A DNA stretch of 64,000 bases, from the NCBI RefSeq assembly GCF_001885075.1, contig NZ_MODU01000004.1:3348001-3412000 (forward strand). Reading direction: 5' to 3'. Each line of letters opens with the position of its first letter. The first letter of the stretch is position 1. The position numbers and the translations under genes were made by a program. Source of the stretch: Alteromonas sp. V450 (GTDB taxonomy: Bacteria > Pseudomonadota > Gammaproteobacteria > Enterobacterales > Alteromonadaceae). The notes under the pieces were generated by a model that saw only the letters and a program-made list of their open reading frames with translations, was not told the DNA's origin and searched no databases. This document shows, piece by piece, positions 9,327 through 22,985 of this stretch.

Positions 9327-9948
9327 GACCAAAGTCTCACTTATATTTAGTTAAACATAGGCGTTTTTGGTAACACATTATGCTGTTGCCAGAACAATGT
9401 GGTGTTTTCACCAGAAAAGCCCATCGAAAAAGGACGCTGAATTCTAGAGATCTCGGGGCGTGCTGTCAATGCATATTCTCGTTTTTCGGATGAATAAGTG
9501 AACAATTTTTGCTTTTTCTTATCGATAGCTTAATCGATAACGTAGTCTTCGTACAAATCGTCTGTGAATAACGCGTAAAATTTGATTAGGTTATCCACAG
9601 TTTTATGTGTACAACGCAAGAAAAGGTTTAAATTGCAAGGTGATCTGACGGTTTTTTTATACGAAATTAGAACGTTTACTTCTTCCAATAGGAAGATTTG
9701 ATCTAAGTATAAAGGTTAATTAATTCAAGGGTTTATGTTTTTGATCGAAAAGATCGATCGGGATCGGCATTTACATTATGTTGATAACGTAAGATAATCC
9801 ACAGCGAATAAAATGAAAATTAAAATTTCTCGCGGCTACCTTACACTTCCAACGCTATTTTCCTCTAATGGCGCTTTCCAGTGCTTGTTTTTCTGTGCTT
9901 GGCTTTGATGTAGTGGTTTTTGCGAGTAACGGGAGCTAACAACGTACC
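9327..9948. promoter_or_regulatory. Divergent rpmH/dnaA regulatory region with DnaA boxes and GATC sites
   Basis: This 622-base gap separates rpmH from dnaA. It contains one perfect DnaA box TTATCCACA (9591-9599) and two single-mismatch boxes, 9563-9571 (minus) and 9795-9803 (plus). About seven GATC sites are present, four of them clustered at 9742-9764. This fits DnaA autoregulation and Dam/SeqA control of dnaA as known in E. coli. No open reading frame of note is present. Exact promoters were not assigned. Confidence 0.7.
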
Positions 9949-11604
9949 ATGTCCTTGTGGAACCAGTGTCTTGAAAGATTGCGTCAGGAATTACCAACGC
10001 AGCAGTTTAGTATGTGGATTAGACCGCTTGTTTGTGAAGAGCAGACAGGTGTCGTTGCGTTATATGCCCCTAATCGCTTTGTTTTAGATTGGGTAAGAGA
10101 TAAATACCTCAATAATATCACTGCACTTTTAAAAGAATTTGCTGGTAATGATGCCCCTCAATTGCGTTTAGAAGTAATGAGTCGCCACAGCGTCAACCGT
10201 CCTCAAGTATCAGCGGGAAGTTCGTCGGTCTCAGTATCTAGTTCGGACAATAGCGGCGGATATAATAATAGTGCACCTTCAGCAAATGCGCCGCAGCAGA
10301 GGAATAGTGTGAATTTAGGTGCTTCGCAAACTTCTAATAGCACTGGACAAACACAACCACCTTCCTATCAGTCGCCATTGTCTCAAAGTAGTAATATGAG
10401 TAATCGCGATCAAGACAACTATCAAAGTCAGCATGGGCGAGCGGTGTCGTATAATCAGCATAGCGATCAGTACGATCATGCTCCACAAAACTACGATCGC
10501 AACAGGCTTAATTATAATGGTGATCAGGCACCGCGATCTTCGACGCCGCCAAAAGTAATACCGATCCCAGAAGCGATGAAGCATAAAAGCAATATTAATC
10601 CAACATATCAGTTTGATAATTTTGTTGAGGGTAAATCTAACCAACTAGCACGTGCTGCTGCAACTCAAGTTGCAAATAACCCAGGTGGTTCTTATAACCC
10701 GTTGTTTATTTATGGTGGAACAGGCTTAGGTAAAACTCACTTGTTGCATGCGGTGGGTAACGGGATTGTCGCTAACAATGGTGACGCTAAAATTGTATAT
10801 ATGCATTCAGAGCGTTTTGTTCAAGATATGGTTAAGGCATTACAAAATAATGCCATAGAAGATTTTAAGCGCTTCTATCGCAGTGTTGATGCGTTGCTTA
10901 TCGATGATATTCAATTCTTTGCGAATAAAGAGCGTTCACAAGAGGAGTTCTTCCACACGTTTAATGCGCTTTTGGAAGGTAACCAACAAATCATTCTTAC
11001 CTCTGATAGATACCCGAAAGAAATTGATGGGGTAGAGGACCGATTGAAATCGCGCTTTGGTTGGGGCTTAACCATAGCTATAGAACCGCCTGAGCTTGAA
11101 ACTCGCGTTGCTATTTTAATGCGCAAGGCGGCAGAAAACCGGATTCATTTACCTAACGAAGTCGCGTTTTTCATTGCTAAGCGTTTGCGTTCAAATGTTC
11201 GTGAGTTAGAAGGTGCGCTTAACCGTGTAATTGCCAACGCAAATTTTACCGGGCGCCCAATCACCATCGATTTCGTTCGCGAAGCGCTTCGAGATTTGTT
11301 GGCGTTGCAAGAAAAGTTGGTAACGGTTGATAATATTCAGAAAACTGTTGCAGATTATTATAAGATAAAAGTAGCTGATATTTTGTCTAAGCGACGCAGT
11401 CGTAGTGTTGCACGTCCTCGTCAAGTGGCTATGGCCCTTGCAAAAGAGCTCACGAATCATAGCCTTCCAGAATTAGGGAACGCGTTTGGTGGGCGAGACC
11501 ATACTACAGTTTTGCACGCATGTAGAAAAATAGAGCAGCTAAGAGAAGAAAGTCATGATATAAAAGAGGACTATAAGAACCTCATTAGGACTTTGTCTTC
11601 CTAA
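9949..11604 (+). CDS. dnaA: Chromosomal replication initiator DnaA
   Basis: Binds DnaA boxes at oriC and opens the origin. The 551-residue protein has domain I ([24 protein letters not shown], residues 4-27), a long low-complexity domain II rich in Ser, Asn, Gln, Tyr and Asp (about 85-205), an AAA+ domain with Walker [10 protein letters not shown] near 255 and Walker [10 protein letters not shown] near 315, and a domain IV DNA-binding helix ending in [17 protein letters not shown]. coli DnaA has 467 residues; the excess lies in domain II. It is followed 32 bases later by dnaN. Confidence 0.98.
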   Translation: MSLWNQCLERLRQELPTQQFSMWIRPLVCEEQTGVVALYAPNRFVLDWVRDKYLNNITALLKEFAGNDAPQLRLEVMSRHSVNRPQVSAGSSSVSVSSSDNSGGYNNSAPSANAPQQRNSVNLGASQTSNSTGQTQPPSYQSPLSQSSNMSNRDQDNYQSQHGRAVSYNQHSDQYDHAPQNYDRNRLNYNGDQAPRSSTPPKVIPIPEAMKHKSNINPTYQFDNFVEGKSNQLARAAATQVANNPGGSYNPLFIYGGTGLGKTHLLHAVGNGIVANNGDAKIVYMHSERFVQDMVKALQNNAIEDFKRFYRSVDALLIDDIQFFANKERSQEEFFHTFNALLEGNQQIILTSDRYPKEIDGVEDRLKSRFGWGLTIAIEPPELETRVAILMRKAAENRIHLPNEVAFFIAKRLRSNVRELEGALNRVIANANFTGRPITIDFVREALRDLLALQEKLVTVDNIQKTVADYYKIKVADILSKRRSRSVARPRQVAMALAKELTNHSLPELGNAFGGRDHTTVLHACRKIEQLREESHDIKEDYKNLIRTLSS

Positions 11605-11636
11605 CACTACGACCTTAGAGGCGAGATAGCACTGCG

Positions 11637-12737
11637 ATGAAATTTACTATAAGCCGCGAACAATTTTTACAGCCCCTACAGTTGGTATCTGGTGCTGTAG
11701 AGCGCAGACACACACTGCCAATTCTTTCCAATGTTCTCATTAAAGTAAGTGAGGACGCACTTTGGCTTACTGGTACAGATTTAGAGGTAGAACTAATTTC
11801 TAGTGTGAAATTAGAGGGTGAATTCACGGAAGGTGAAATTACTGTTCCTGCTAAAAAACTGTTTGATATTATTCGCGGTATTTCTGAAGGAACAGATATT
11901 CATTTCTCGTTAGATGGCAGCAAGGCACTTATTCGTGCCGGTCGAGGCCGTTATACGCTTTCTACTTTATCTGCCAACGACTACCCAAATCTTGAAGATT
12001 GGGAAGGCGAAGTTGAATTTGAATTATCGTGCAGTGATCTAAAACGTCTTATCGATGCAACGAGCTTCTCAATGGCTCAACAAGACGTACGTTATTACTT
12101 AAATGGCATGTCGCTTGAAACAGAAGAGAATGTTATTCGTACTGTAGCGACTGACGGCCACCGCCTAGCGCTTTGCCGCTTAAATTACGAGACAGCATTG
12201 CCATCTCGACAGGTGATCATTCCACGTAAAGGCGTGTTAGAAATTTCTCGTCTTATTAGTGAAGACGACAAGTCTCTTAAAGTGCAAATTGGCGCAAACC
12301 ATCTTCGTATTTTCTCAAACGACTTTATTTTTACTTCAAAGTTAGTTGATGGAAGATTCCCTGACTATCGCCGTGTGTTACCTCAAAATGGCGACAAGGA
12401 AATAATTGCGAGTAAAGCTGTGCTCAAAGAAGCGTTTTCACGTGCGGCTATTTTATCTAATGAAAAATTTAGAGGCGTACGATTAAACTTGTCTTCCGGT
12501 GAGCTTAAGATTACGGCTAACAACCCAGAGCAAGAAGAAGCGGAAGAAATCGTTGATGTTCAATACCAAGGCGACGATTTAGAAATAGGCTTTAACGTTG
12601 CCTATCTCATTGACGTGTTGAACGCGCTTGGATCTGATGGAGTTAAAGTGAGTTTGTCAGATTCAAACGCTAGTGCGCTTATCGAAGATGATGCCAATGA
12701 TGCGGCGTTGTACGTAATCATGCCGATGCGACTGTAG
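11637..12737 (+). CDS. dnaN: DNA polymerase III beta sliding clamp
   Basis: The ring-shaped processivity clamp. At 366 residues it has the exact family length and three repeated clamp domains. Recognisable landmarks are MKFTISREQFLQPLQ at the N-terminus, the VATDGHRLAL segment, and the C-terminal VIMPMRL whose last residues line the partner-binding cleft. It also serves the polymerases in this window (PolA, and ImuB/DnaE2 by analogy). It lies in the dnaA-dnaN unit and is followed by a terminator hairpin. Confidence 0.98.
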   Translation: MKFTISREQFLQPLQLVSGAVERRHTLPILSNVLIKVSEDALWLTGTDLEVELISSVKLEGEFTEGEITVPAKKLFDIIRGISEGTDIHFSLDGSKALIRAGRGRYTLSTLSANDYPNLEDWEGEVEFELSCSDLKRLIDATSFSMAQQDVRYYLNGMSLETEENVIRTVATDGHRLALCRLNYETALPSRQVIIPRKGVLEISRLISEDDKSLKVQIGANHLRIFSNDFIFTSKLVDGRFPDYRRVLPQNGDKEIIASKAVLKEAFSRAAILSNEKFRGVRLNLSSGELKITANNPEQEEAEEIVDVQYQGDDLEIGFNVAYLIDVLNALGSDGVKVSLSDSNASALIEDDANDAALYVIMPMRL

Positions 12738-12808
12738 TCACTACTACATTCTTTGTCTGCTACGTTTTCGTATAATATTCATTATTTTGTTATTTAATTT
12801 ATCAATTC

Positions 12809-12844
12809 AAGAAGCGACGGGTGTTGACACTCTTCGCTTCTTTT
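12809..12844 (+). terminator. Terminator hairpin between dnaN and recF
   Basis: A long stem pairs AAGAAGCGA (12809-12817) with TCGCTTCTT (12834-12842). A second, inner GTGT/ACAC pairing forms, and a TTTT run follows. It ends 20 bases before the recF start, so recF-gyrB expression probably depends on read-through or on a separate promoter. Confidence 0.75.
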
Positions 12845-12863
12845 CGTTCATCAGCGTGACCTT

Positions 12864-16381
<3,518 letters not shown>

Positions 16382-16397
16382 AGTTTCTATCTATTTG

Positions 16398-16427
16398 AAA
16401 AAAGCGACCTATTGGTCGCTTTTTTTG
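16398..16427 (+). terminator. Rho-independent terminator after gyrB
   Basis: The stem AGCGACC / GGTCGCT with a TATT loop is followed by a run of seven T. It ends the dnaA-gyrB run about 20 bases after the gyrB stop. Confidence 0.9.
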
Positions 16428-16555
16428 TGCCTGAGGTAAGGCTAATTGTTGAAGTACACTAGAGAACTTTGTATTGCCATTTAATGTTTAGGCTTGGATA
16501 TATCCAATGTAACAAACTAGGTGAATAGCGCTACTACACAGCACTAAACCCAAGT

Positions 16556-16999
16556 CTAAACCTTTGAAACCACAAGCGTGACTTCACCAGCGCTTGCTGC
16601 GGCCGCAGTGAATCGATAAGTCCCTGTAGTTGAGGGCGTAAATTGTAAGTTCTCTGAGCCCTGTTCACAGACTAAATAAACGGTTGAGCCGAGCATTACA
16701 GGTTGACCTTTGTATTTACCGCCACAGCTTTGCGAGGGCGTCCATTTTGCGTCCGATAGCCTAAAATCATAAGGTTGTCCATCGGCTATAAGCTCAACGT
16801 CCACTGTCCATCCTGAACTTGATGGTTTGAACTTGTAACTTGGGTCAGCTTCCCACCAGTTAAATACACCTCTGAGGAACATGTTTTCAAATTGAATGCT
16901 AGGCACGTCCGGTGCAATTTCTGGAATTTTAAAGCTTCCACTGCTTGAGCATGCCGATAGGGCTATACACAAAGAAGCAATAGTTAATAACTTTTTCAC
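16556..16999 (-). CDS. Putative secreted lipoprotein with a starch-binding-like beta-sandwich
   Basis: From GTG at 16999 the product has 147 residues: a type II signal peptide with lipobox LSAC near residues 13-16, then a short Ser/Gly linker and one compact domain. The pattern FLRGVFNWWEADPSYKF...FRLSDAKWTPSQSCGG...FTPSTTGTYRFT resembles small beta-sandwich modules found next to secreted pullulanases and amylases; this is a remembered resemblance, not a search result. The GTG start has a TGGAGACGCT ribosome site. An ATG 30 bases upstream lies inside the glyS terminator and is unlikely. No enzymatic residues are apparent, and the role is unknown. Confidence 0.7.
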   Translation of the reverse strand: MKKLLTIASLCIALSACSSSGSFKIPEIAPDVPSIQFENMFLRGVFNWWEADPSYKFKPSSSGWTVDVELIADGQPYDFRLSDAKWTPSQSCGGKYKGQPVMLGSTVYLVCEQGSENLQFTPSTTGTYRFTAAAASAGEVTLVVSKV

Positions 17000-17014
17000 A
17001 GCGTCTCCATTAAT

Positions 17015-17041
17015 AAAAAAGCCCAACATTTAGGCTGGGCT
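17015..17041 (-). terminator. Terminator after glyS
   Basis: Reading leftward, the stem AGCCCA/TGGGCT is followed by TTTTTT. It lies between the glyS stop and the ribosome site of the lipoprotein gene. Confidence 0.75.
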
Positions 17042-17083
17042 CTTTGTTTTTCACGGTATCAAACCGCATTAACTTTTACTAGC

Positions 17084-19162
17084 CTACGACTTCGCGAGAA
17101 TAGATATATCTGCGGTAGTAAGGAAAAGTTGCCTTAAAAGCGAAAGTAAAGCAAGTCGGTTATTCTTAACCGCTTCGTCATCAGCCATTACCATTACGTT
17201 ATCGAAGAAGTTATCGATTACGTTACGTAAGGTTGCAAGCGCGGTAAGAATACGCGTGTAGTCCTGTGAAGGGACGGCAACATCCACTTCTTTCTGAGCT
17301 GCTTTTAGCTCGATATAGAGCGCTTTTTCAGCTTCTTCAGTTAACAGTGACTCATCAATATTAACAGTGTCTGTTACTTCAACGTTCTGCTTAGCAAGGA
17401 TGTTTGCAACACGCTTGTTAGCGGCAGCTAGCGCTTCGGCTTCTTCCAATGCTCTGAACTTATCTACCGCATGAACACGGGCTAAGTAATCTGCTGGTTT
17501 TGTAGGGCGACGAGCAGCAACGGCCTGAATAACGTCAATGGCAATAGCTTGATCTTGCAGGAGCGCAGTAAATCGACCCAATACAAAATCAACAACTTGA
17601 GATTGCGTTTCAGCATTCGTTAACTTATCGCTATACACATCGATAGCTTTTCTTACTAGCGTTTCAAGATCTAGCGGCAGTGACAGCTCAGTGACAATAC
17701 GTAATACACCGATAGCTGCTCGACGAAGCGCAAATGGGTCTTTATCACCCTTAGGTAACTGGCCAATACCAAAAATACCTACAAGAGTATCGAGTTTGTC
17801 AGCTAGCGCAACCGACGCGCTAACGCCAGAACTAGGAAGTGCATCACCAGCAAAACGCGGCATGTATTGTTCATACAGTGCTTCTGCAACAGGTGCATCT
17901 TCACCGTCGTTAAGCGCATAGTATTTACCCATAACACCCTGAACGTCTGGGAACTCCATAACCATGTTCGACATTAAGTCAGTTTTAGCGAGAAGACCTG
18001 CTCGTGCAGCTTGGGTTTCATTTGCATCTATTTGCGACGCGATAAAGGCCGATAGGGCAGATATGCGCTCAGACTTTTCTTTTAGCGTACCTAGCTGTTT
18101 TTGGAACAGCACGGTTTCTAAACTTTCAAGGCGGCTTTCTAATGTCGACTTTTTATCGCTGTTAAAGAAGAACTCAGCGTCGGCAAGACGAGGGCGAATA
18201 ACCTTTTCATTTCCAGAAATGACTTGAGAGGCATCGCGGCTTTCGATATTCGTTACAAATAAGAACGTGTTTGAAAGTGCACCGTCGCTATCTAGTAGCG
18301 GCACATATTTCTGGTCGTCTTTCATGGTATAGATAAGTGCTTCTTTTGGTACTGCTAAGAAAGCCTCATCAAACCCAGCTTGAAGTACAACCGGCCATTC
18401 TACTAGTGACGCGATTTCTTCAAGTAAATCTTCATTATAGTCAGGCTTAAGCGACAAGTTTTGCGCTGCGTCTTCAAGTTGTTGACGCACTTTATCCTTA
18501 CGCGCCTCAAAATCTGCAAGCACATATTGTTGCTCCAGGGCAGAGGCGTAATTGTCAGCATGATCAAGTTCAAAGCGACCTTCGCCGTGGAATCGGTGAC
18601 CTTGAACAACACGGCCGCTAGTAAGGCCCAATACTGAAACGTTAACCACTTCGCTTCCGTAAAGCACGCAAAGGGTGTGTACCGGGCGTATAAACTGAGT
18701 ATTGTAATTACCCCAACGCATCGGCTTTGGAATAGGAAGCTTGCTTACCGCTTGGTTTATTAGGCCTTCTAGTAACTCTGCAACTGATTGACCCGGAACG
18801 TGGGCTTTATGCAGTAACCACTCTCCTTTGTCAGTTACAAGGCGCTCTGCGTCAGCAACGTCAATACCGTTACCGCGAGCCCAACCTTGTGCAGCTTTGG
18901 TAGGGTTACCGTCAGCATCAAATGCCGCTGATACTGCTGGGCCGCGCTTCTCTACTACCTTGTCAGCTTGACCTTCAGCTAGACCTGAAACATAAACGGC
19001 CAAGCGGCGAGGGGCGGCAAACCAGCTAACAGAGTCAAAGCTTAAATCAGCTTGCGTTAGTGCAGCTTCAAACTGTGTGGCGAAGGCTTCACCCAAAGAC
19101 TTAAGCGCTTTTGGTGGGAGTTCTTCTGTACCTAATTCAACTAAACAATTTTCTGTACGCAC
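17084..19162 (-). CDS. glyS: Glycine--tRNA ligase beta subunit
   Basis: The beta subunit of the bacterial alpha2-beta2 glycyl-tRNA synthetase. It starts [19 protein letters not shown], which is family-typical, and runs 692 residues (E. coli has 689). The HD-like region and C-terminal anticodon-binding domain ([11 protein letters not shown]) are present. The start is GTG at 19162, with a perfect AAGGAGG ribosome site lying over the end of glyQ. It is translated with glyQ in one operon. Confidence 0.98.
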   Translation of the reverse strand: MRTENCLVELGTEELPPKALKSLGEAFATQFEAALTQADLSFDSVSWFAAPRRLAVYVSGLAEGQADKVVEKRGPAVSAAFDADGNPTKAAQGWARGNGIDVADAERLVTDKGEWLLHKAHVPGQSVAELLEGLINQAVSKLPIPKPMRWGNYNTQFIRPVHTLCVLYGSEVVNVSVLGLTSGRVVQGHRFHGEGRFELDHADNYASALEQQYVLADFEARKDKVRQQLEDAAQNLSLKPDYNEDLLEEIASLVEWPVVLQAGFDEAFLAVPKEALIYTMKDDQKYVPLLDSDGALSNTFLFVTNIESRDASQVISGNEKVIRPRLADAEFFFNSDKKSTLESRLESLETVLFQKQLGTLKEKSERISALSAFIASQIDANETQAARAGLLAKTDLMSNMVMEFPDVQGVMGKYYALNDGEDAPVAEALYEQYMPRFAGDALPSSGVSASVALADKLDTLVGIFGIGQLPKGDKDPFALRRAAIGVLRIVTELSLPLDLETLVRKAIDVYSDKLTNAETQSQVVDFVLGRFTALLQDQAIAIDVIQAVAARRPTKPADYLARVHAVDKFRALEEAEALAAANKRVANILAKQNVEVTDTVNIDESLLTEEAEKALYIELKAAQKEVDVAVPSQDYTRILTALATLRNVIDNFFDNVMVMADDEAVKNNRLALLSLLRQLFLTTADISILAKS

Positions 19163-19164
19163 GC

Positions 19165-20070
19165 TTATGCCTCCTTGTTACATAGCGGGAAGCCAAGTGC
19201 TTCACGTGCTTGGTAATAGCTTTCTGCACACGCTTTTGCAAGCGTACGAACGCGAAGAATATAGCGCTGGCGTTCTGTTACTGAAATAGCATGACGAGCA
19301 TCAAGCAAGTTAAATGCGTGTGAGGCCTTCATAACCTGCTCATAGGCTGGGAGTGGAAGGTTGTTGTCGATAAGCTTTTTGCTTTCTGCTTCACATTCAT
19401 CGAAGGTTCTAAATAAGGCTTCAACGTTGGCATGTTCGAAGTTATACGTCGATTGTTCCACTTCGTTTTGATGGAACACATCGCCATAGGTGACTTTACC
19501 CATAGGGCCGTCCGTCCAAACCAAATCGTAGATACTATCTACACCTTGGACGTACATGGCGAGCCGCTCTAAGCCGTAGGTAATTTCGCCAGTAACAGGC
19601 TTACATTCAAGGCCGCCAACCTGCTGGAAGTACGTAAACTGAGTTACTTCCATGCCGTTTAGCCATACTTCCCATCCTAGACCCCAAGCACCAAGCGTGG
19701 GTGATTCCCAGTTGTCTTCTACGAAGCGAATGTCGTGAACCAGCGGATCGAAACCTAACTCTTTCAACGAGCCCAAATACAACTCCTGAATATTATCAGG
19801 TGAAGGCTTCAGCATTACTTGAAACTGATAGTAATGTTGTAAGCGGTTTGGGTTCTCACCGTATCGACCATCGGTTGGTCTACGGCACGGTTGAACATAG
19901 GCGCTACTCATTGGCTCTGGACCCAAAGAACGTAGGAACGTCATAGGGTGAAAAGTACCTGCACCCACTTCCATATCCAGAGGCTGAATAATAACGCAGC
20001 CCTGACGCGCCCAATAATCTTGAAGCGCAAGGATCAACCCTTGAAAGGTCTTAATATCGTATTTCTGCAT
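19165..20070 (-). CDS. glyQ: Glycine--tRNA ligase alpha subunit
   Basis: The catalytic class II core of glycyl-tRNA synthetase, 301 residues. The family landmarks [46 protein letters not shown] (motif 2 region) and [13 protein letters not shown] (motif 3) are all intact. It lies immediately upstream of glyS. The gap to the divergent tag gene (about 146 bases) must hold both promoters. Confidence 0.98.
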   Translation of the reverse strand: MQKYDIKTFQGLILALQDYWARQGCVIIQPLDMEVGAGTFHPMTFLRSLGPEPMSSAYVQPCRRPTDGRYGENPNRLQHYYQFQVMLKPSPDNIQELYLGSLKELGFDPLVHDIRFVEDNWESPTLGAWGLGWEVWLNGMEVTQFTYFQQVGGLECKPVTGEITYGLERLAMYVQGVDSIYDLVWTDGPMGKVTYGDVFHQNEVEQSTYNFEHANVEALFRTFDECEAESKKLIDNNLPLPAYEQVMKASHAFNLLDARHAISVTERQRYILRVRTLAKACAESYYQAREALGFPLCNKEA

Positions 20071-20216
20071 ACATCCGCTGCTTATTAGTTATCTGACTTA
20101 AAATAAAGGTGGGATAGTATACAATTTGTGAGGCATAGTATGTAGGTGTAAAGGGTGAAAAAACGTCACGAATAAGGCCAATATGCCACTTCACAACAAG
20201 GATTTAATCTTAAGCC

Positions 20217-20825
20217 ATGCCCAATCAAACAAAAATAGAAAAAAATACGCCTTTGCATCGCTGTGGTTGGGTGAGCAGCGACCCTATTTATTTAGCGTAT
20301 CATGATAACGAATGGGGTGTACCCGAGCTAAATAGTCGCGCGTTGTTTGCTAAATTATGCCTCGATGGACAGCAAGCCGGTTTATCTTGGCTGACGATTT
20401 TGAAAAAACAGCAGAATTTTGAACAGGCATTCTACCAGTTCGACCCTGAGAAAATCTCGAAGATGGGCCCCGCTGATGTCGACAGGCTGATGCAGGACAG
20501 CGGCATAATCAGAAACAAGCTCAAAATAGAGTCGGTTATCAAAAATGCCAAGGGCTTTTTAGCTATTGAAGCCTCGCAGCCATTCAGTGAGTTTATTTGG
20601 CAATTTACAGATGGACGTACGGTCATTAATGCGTGGAAAGACTTCAGGCAAGCACCCACATCAACCGATGCGTCAAAGGCAATGTCAAAAGCACTTAAAA
20701 AGCACGGATTTAATTTTGTGGGTGAAACGATTTGCTATGCTTTTATGCAAGCTGTGGGTATGGTTAATGACCACGAAGTAGGGTGTCATTGCTACGAGCG
20801 TACCTGCGAGCTCGCGATAAAGTGA
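20217..20825 (+). CDS. tag: DNA-3-methyladenine glycosylase I
   Basis: Removes 3-methyladenine from alkylated DNA. The 202-residue protein has the Tag signature: RCGWVSSDPIYLAYHDNEWG at residues 16-35 and the C-terminal zinc-binding residues (Cys17 region, HEVGCHCYERTC). The QQAGLSWLTILKKQ helix and the HGFNFVGETICYAFMQAVGMVNDH stretch are also typical. It diverges from glyQ. An imperfect AT-flanked hairpin at 20848-20880 may end transcription. Confidence 0.96.
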   Translation: MPNQTKIEKNTPLHRCGWVSSDPIYLAYHDNEWGVPELNSRALFAKLCLDGQQAGLSWLTILKKQQNFEQAFYQFDPEKISKMGPADVDRLMQDSGIIRNKLKIESVIKNAKGFLAIEASQPFSEFIWQFTDGRTVINAWKDFRQAPTSTDASKAMSKALKKHGFNFVGETICYAFMQAVGMVNDHEVGCHCYERTCELAIK

Positions 20826-20932
20826 CACAGTCATAACCGTGCTAAAAAAATGGCCGACTACATACTGTGCTCGACCATTTTCGATACTGATTGCGTCAGT
20901 TTTAATCTTTTAATCTGCGTAGCGCTGACTCG

Positions 20933-21394
20933 TTATTTAGAGGCGACGAGTGCCTCGCAATACGCCTTCAGCGGTGGTAATTCGTCCAACACCTTAGATT
21001 CGTATTCCGATTCAATCTGCTCGCGTGCGATGTCTTGTTTTCTTCGCTCATTTTTAGGTAGCTGTTGCCTTGCTTCCAAAATGGCAAAGCCGCTTACCTC
21101 GGTAAACAGTGTATAAACGTTGGGATATTGCGCTTTAAAATCAGGCGGAGTATTTATTGGAAGCGCGTTAAGTAAATTCACGATGCGAATTACACCTTCT
21201 GACAAATCACATTGCTGCTGCTCCATCGCCTTAGCTATTACTATAATACTGTCGGTTATCGTGGCAACGCGCGATTGCCTTGCCGCTTCTTGTCGCTCTT
21301 TTTGTTGTTTTAACATAAACAGCAGTTTGCCTGCGTAGAAACCTAGCGCAAGAATAATTAGTAGCGCGATGCCTGAAAGTACTGCCCACAGCAT
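20933..21394 (-). CDS. DUF2489 membrane-anchored protein
   Basis: A 153-residue protein with one N-terminal membrane helix (about residues 3-27) and a charged alpha-helical cytoplasmic part. It belongs by appearance to the DUF2489 family, which in gammaproteobacteria sits next to yihI. No function is known. The start ATG at 21394 has GGGAAAGAG upstream. It lies 19 bases after yihI and is probably in the same operon. Confidence 0.75.
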   Translation of the reverse strand: MLWAVLSGIALLIILALGFYAGKLLFMLKQQKERQEAARQSRVATITDSIIVIAKAMEQQQCDLSEGVIRIVNLLNALPINTPPDFKAQYPNVYTLFTEVSGFAILEARQQLPKNERRKQDIAREQIESEYESKVLDELPPLKAYCEALVASK

Positions 21395-21413
21395 GACTCT
21401 TTCCCGTTTTTTA

Positions 21414-21917
21414 CTAGTGCTTAAAGTCGTCGATATTAATAGCGTCTAAATCATTAAACGGATCCATATCGTCGTCTTCATCATCCTCTTCTACTATTCC
21501 TAGCAAGTCACATAGAATGCGGTGGCGTGCCATCTTCTCGTCGACATAAGCTTGTTGCTCACGGGTTAGCGGCTTATTGTCGTCAAGTTTGTCGAGTAAA
21601 TCAGACAAGCGTTGGTCTGCCTCAAGTGCTGCTAGCTCTTGCGCAGGTGTTGCATACTTTTTCTTTTGAGCCGGGGTAGGCGTCACTGCTTTTACAAGCT
21701 GAATAGGCTTTTTACTGCCGTGGCGCGGATCTTTATTCTCAGCACTCTTTTTGCCCGTCACTTTTTTCTGTTCAACATTGTGGCGATTACCTGCGGGCTT
21801 ACCTTTATGCTTTTTAGGGCGAGGCGAGTCTGATTTTCGGTTTTCGCTTGGTTTAAAGTCAGGATCTTTACGAACGCCGATTAGGCCGACTTTACGTGAT
21901 TTCTTTGAACGTGCCAT
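21414..21917 (-). CDS. yihI: Der GTPase-activating protein YihI
   Basis: Stimulates GTP hydrolysis by Der (EngA), a 50S assembly factor. The protein begins MARSKKSRKVGLIG and has a Lys/Arg-rich unstructured N-terminal half, a central helical TREQQAYVDEKMARHRILCDLLGI region, and an acidic tail (EEDDEDDDMDPFNDLD). I chose ATG 21917 (167 residues) over an in-frame TTG at 21926. engB, another ribosome-assembly GTPase, lies nearby, as in E. coli. Confidence 0.92.
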   Translation of the reverse strand: MARSKKSRKVGLIGVRKDPDFKPSENRKSDSPRPKKHKGKPAGNRHNVEQKKVTGKKSAENKDPRHGSKKPIQLVKAVTPTPAQKKKYATPAQELAALEADQRLSDLLDKLDDNKPLTREQQAYVDEKMARHRILCDLLGIVEEDDEDDDMDPFNDLDAINIDDFKH

Positions 21918-22044
21918 AATTTCCAAATAACAAAAAGAGTGAAAAAACAGCGCTATTATAGCGCGAATTAGCGTCTACGTATTGATCTTTGGGTATGCAG
22001 TGTAAAATCAATACGAGGACTGTGATGTTTTACGGTAATTTATT

Positions 22045-22692
22045 TCAGCGCTTTCTCAATAGAACGACATCGCTGGCAGGAAAAGTGACGCTGTAGCCAT
22101 CTCGTTTTGCCAAATAGTGAAAGGTTTCTTCGCTGAAAAAGCTAACGTGAGTGACGTCGTTTTTATAGTGCCAATTTGCAAACCTGGCTTTATCTAGCAC
22201 GCGCTTGGTCATGATGGCAAGAACGCCACCAGGCGATACAAGTTTGTTAAATAGCGCCCATTCCACATGAGGGGTGTGAAAGTGTTCTATTGCCTCTGTA
22301 CATGTCACTACGTCATAGCGTTGCTCAAGTACCGATAGGTTGTGTGCATAGAAAGGATCGTAGATGTTCATCCTTACGCCTTCTTCTTCCAACATACTTG
22401 CTAGAACGGGCGCAGGGCCACAACCAAAGTCTATTCCTCTCAGTTCACGAAATTTCATGTTTTCTATAAAAGGTGTAAGTGGCGTTAAAACCTTTCTTAG
22501 AAATTTCCGATACCCTTCGTCTTCAAAGCTATTCTGGTGAAGGTCATATTCCTGCTTTTCCACTTCTTTAGATGGTAAAAATTCAGGTGAAACATAGACG
22601 AGTTCGCACTGGTTACATTGAAGGTATTCGCGTTTTTTATCTGAGTAATAGTGAGATGGCGCGTTAGTACTTTGGCATAAAGGACAAGACAT
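22045..22692 (-). CDS. Class I SAM-dependent methyltransferase with N-terminal zinc ribbon
   Basis: From ATG at 22692 the product has 215 residues. It opens with a CPLC...CNQC zinc ribbon (about residues 3-31) and then a Rossmann methyltransferase core: motif I GIDFGCGPAPVLASML near residue 92, VVTCTEAIEHF (motif IV) near 136, and LVSPGGVLAIMTKR (post-I strand). This layout is shared with methyltransferases acting on small molecules, sugars or proteins, so the substrate cannot be named. An in-frame upstream start would add 20 hydrophobic residues not typical of the family. A strong terminator hairpin just upstream isolates it from cytochrome c4. Confidence 0.85.
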   Translation of the reverse strand: MSCPLCQSTNAPSHYYSDKKREYLQCNQCELVYVSPEFLPSKEVEKQEYDLHQNSFEDEGYRKFLRKVLTPLTPFIENMKFRELRGIDFGCGPAPVLASMLEEEGVRMNIYDPFYAHNLSVLEQRYDVVTCTEAIEHFHTPHVEWALFNKLVSPGGVLAIMTKRVLDKARFANWHYKNDVTHVSFFSEETFHYLAKRDGYSVTFPASDVVLLRKR

Positions 22693-22720
22693 AAGAAAGT
22701 GAACAATAATAAAGGGACTA

Positions 22721-22750
22721 AAAAAGAAAAAGGTGATGGTTTTCACCATC
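22721..22750 (-). terminator. Strong Rho-independent terminator upstream of the methyltransferase
   Basis: A perfect 10-base-pair stem (22731-22740 with 22745-22754 less the loop; arms AGGTGATGGT and ACCATCACCT, loop of 4) is followed on the minus strand by TTTTTCTTTTTT. It stops leftward transcription before the methyltransferase. Confidence 0.85.
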
Positions 22751-22979
22751 ACCTTACATTGTATGAGTGTCAGATGACACCTCTCCCGTTATACACATCT
22801 ATGTGTTGCTGGCTTCCCTAGCGTGTGCTCCCCTTATTTTTATTTTTTGCAGAGCTGTATTGTTGTTTTTGGCCTTCTTGGCGCTTTATTTGTTCATCCA
22901 TGCTGTATTTTTATTATTATTCTTGTTAATTAGCCCGTAGGGTTTCATATGCTCCTACAAACTACGCCGTTAGATTACA
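22721..22979 (-). ncRNA. Putative unannotated small transcript (sRNA or tiny mRNA)
   Basis: The gap between cytochrome c4 and the methyltransferase contains a complete leftward transcription unit. A promoter with 17-base spacing lies at 22986-23014 and a perfect terminator at 22721-22750, predicting an RNA of about 255 bases. Within it are a 20-codon frame at 22886-22948 (MKPYGLINKNNNKNTAWMNK) with AGGAG three bases before its ATG, and an overlapping 27-codon frame at 22818-22901. A 14-base palindrome GTGTCA-GA-TGACAC lies at 22767-22780. I do not recognise it. It could be a regulatory RNA, a small protein gene, or the 3' part of a longer transcript. Confidence 0.4.
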
Positions 22980-22985
22980 CGAATA

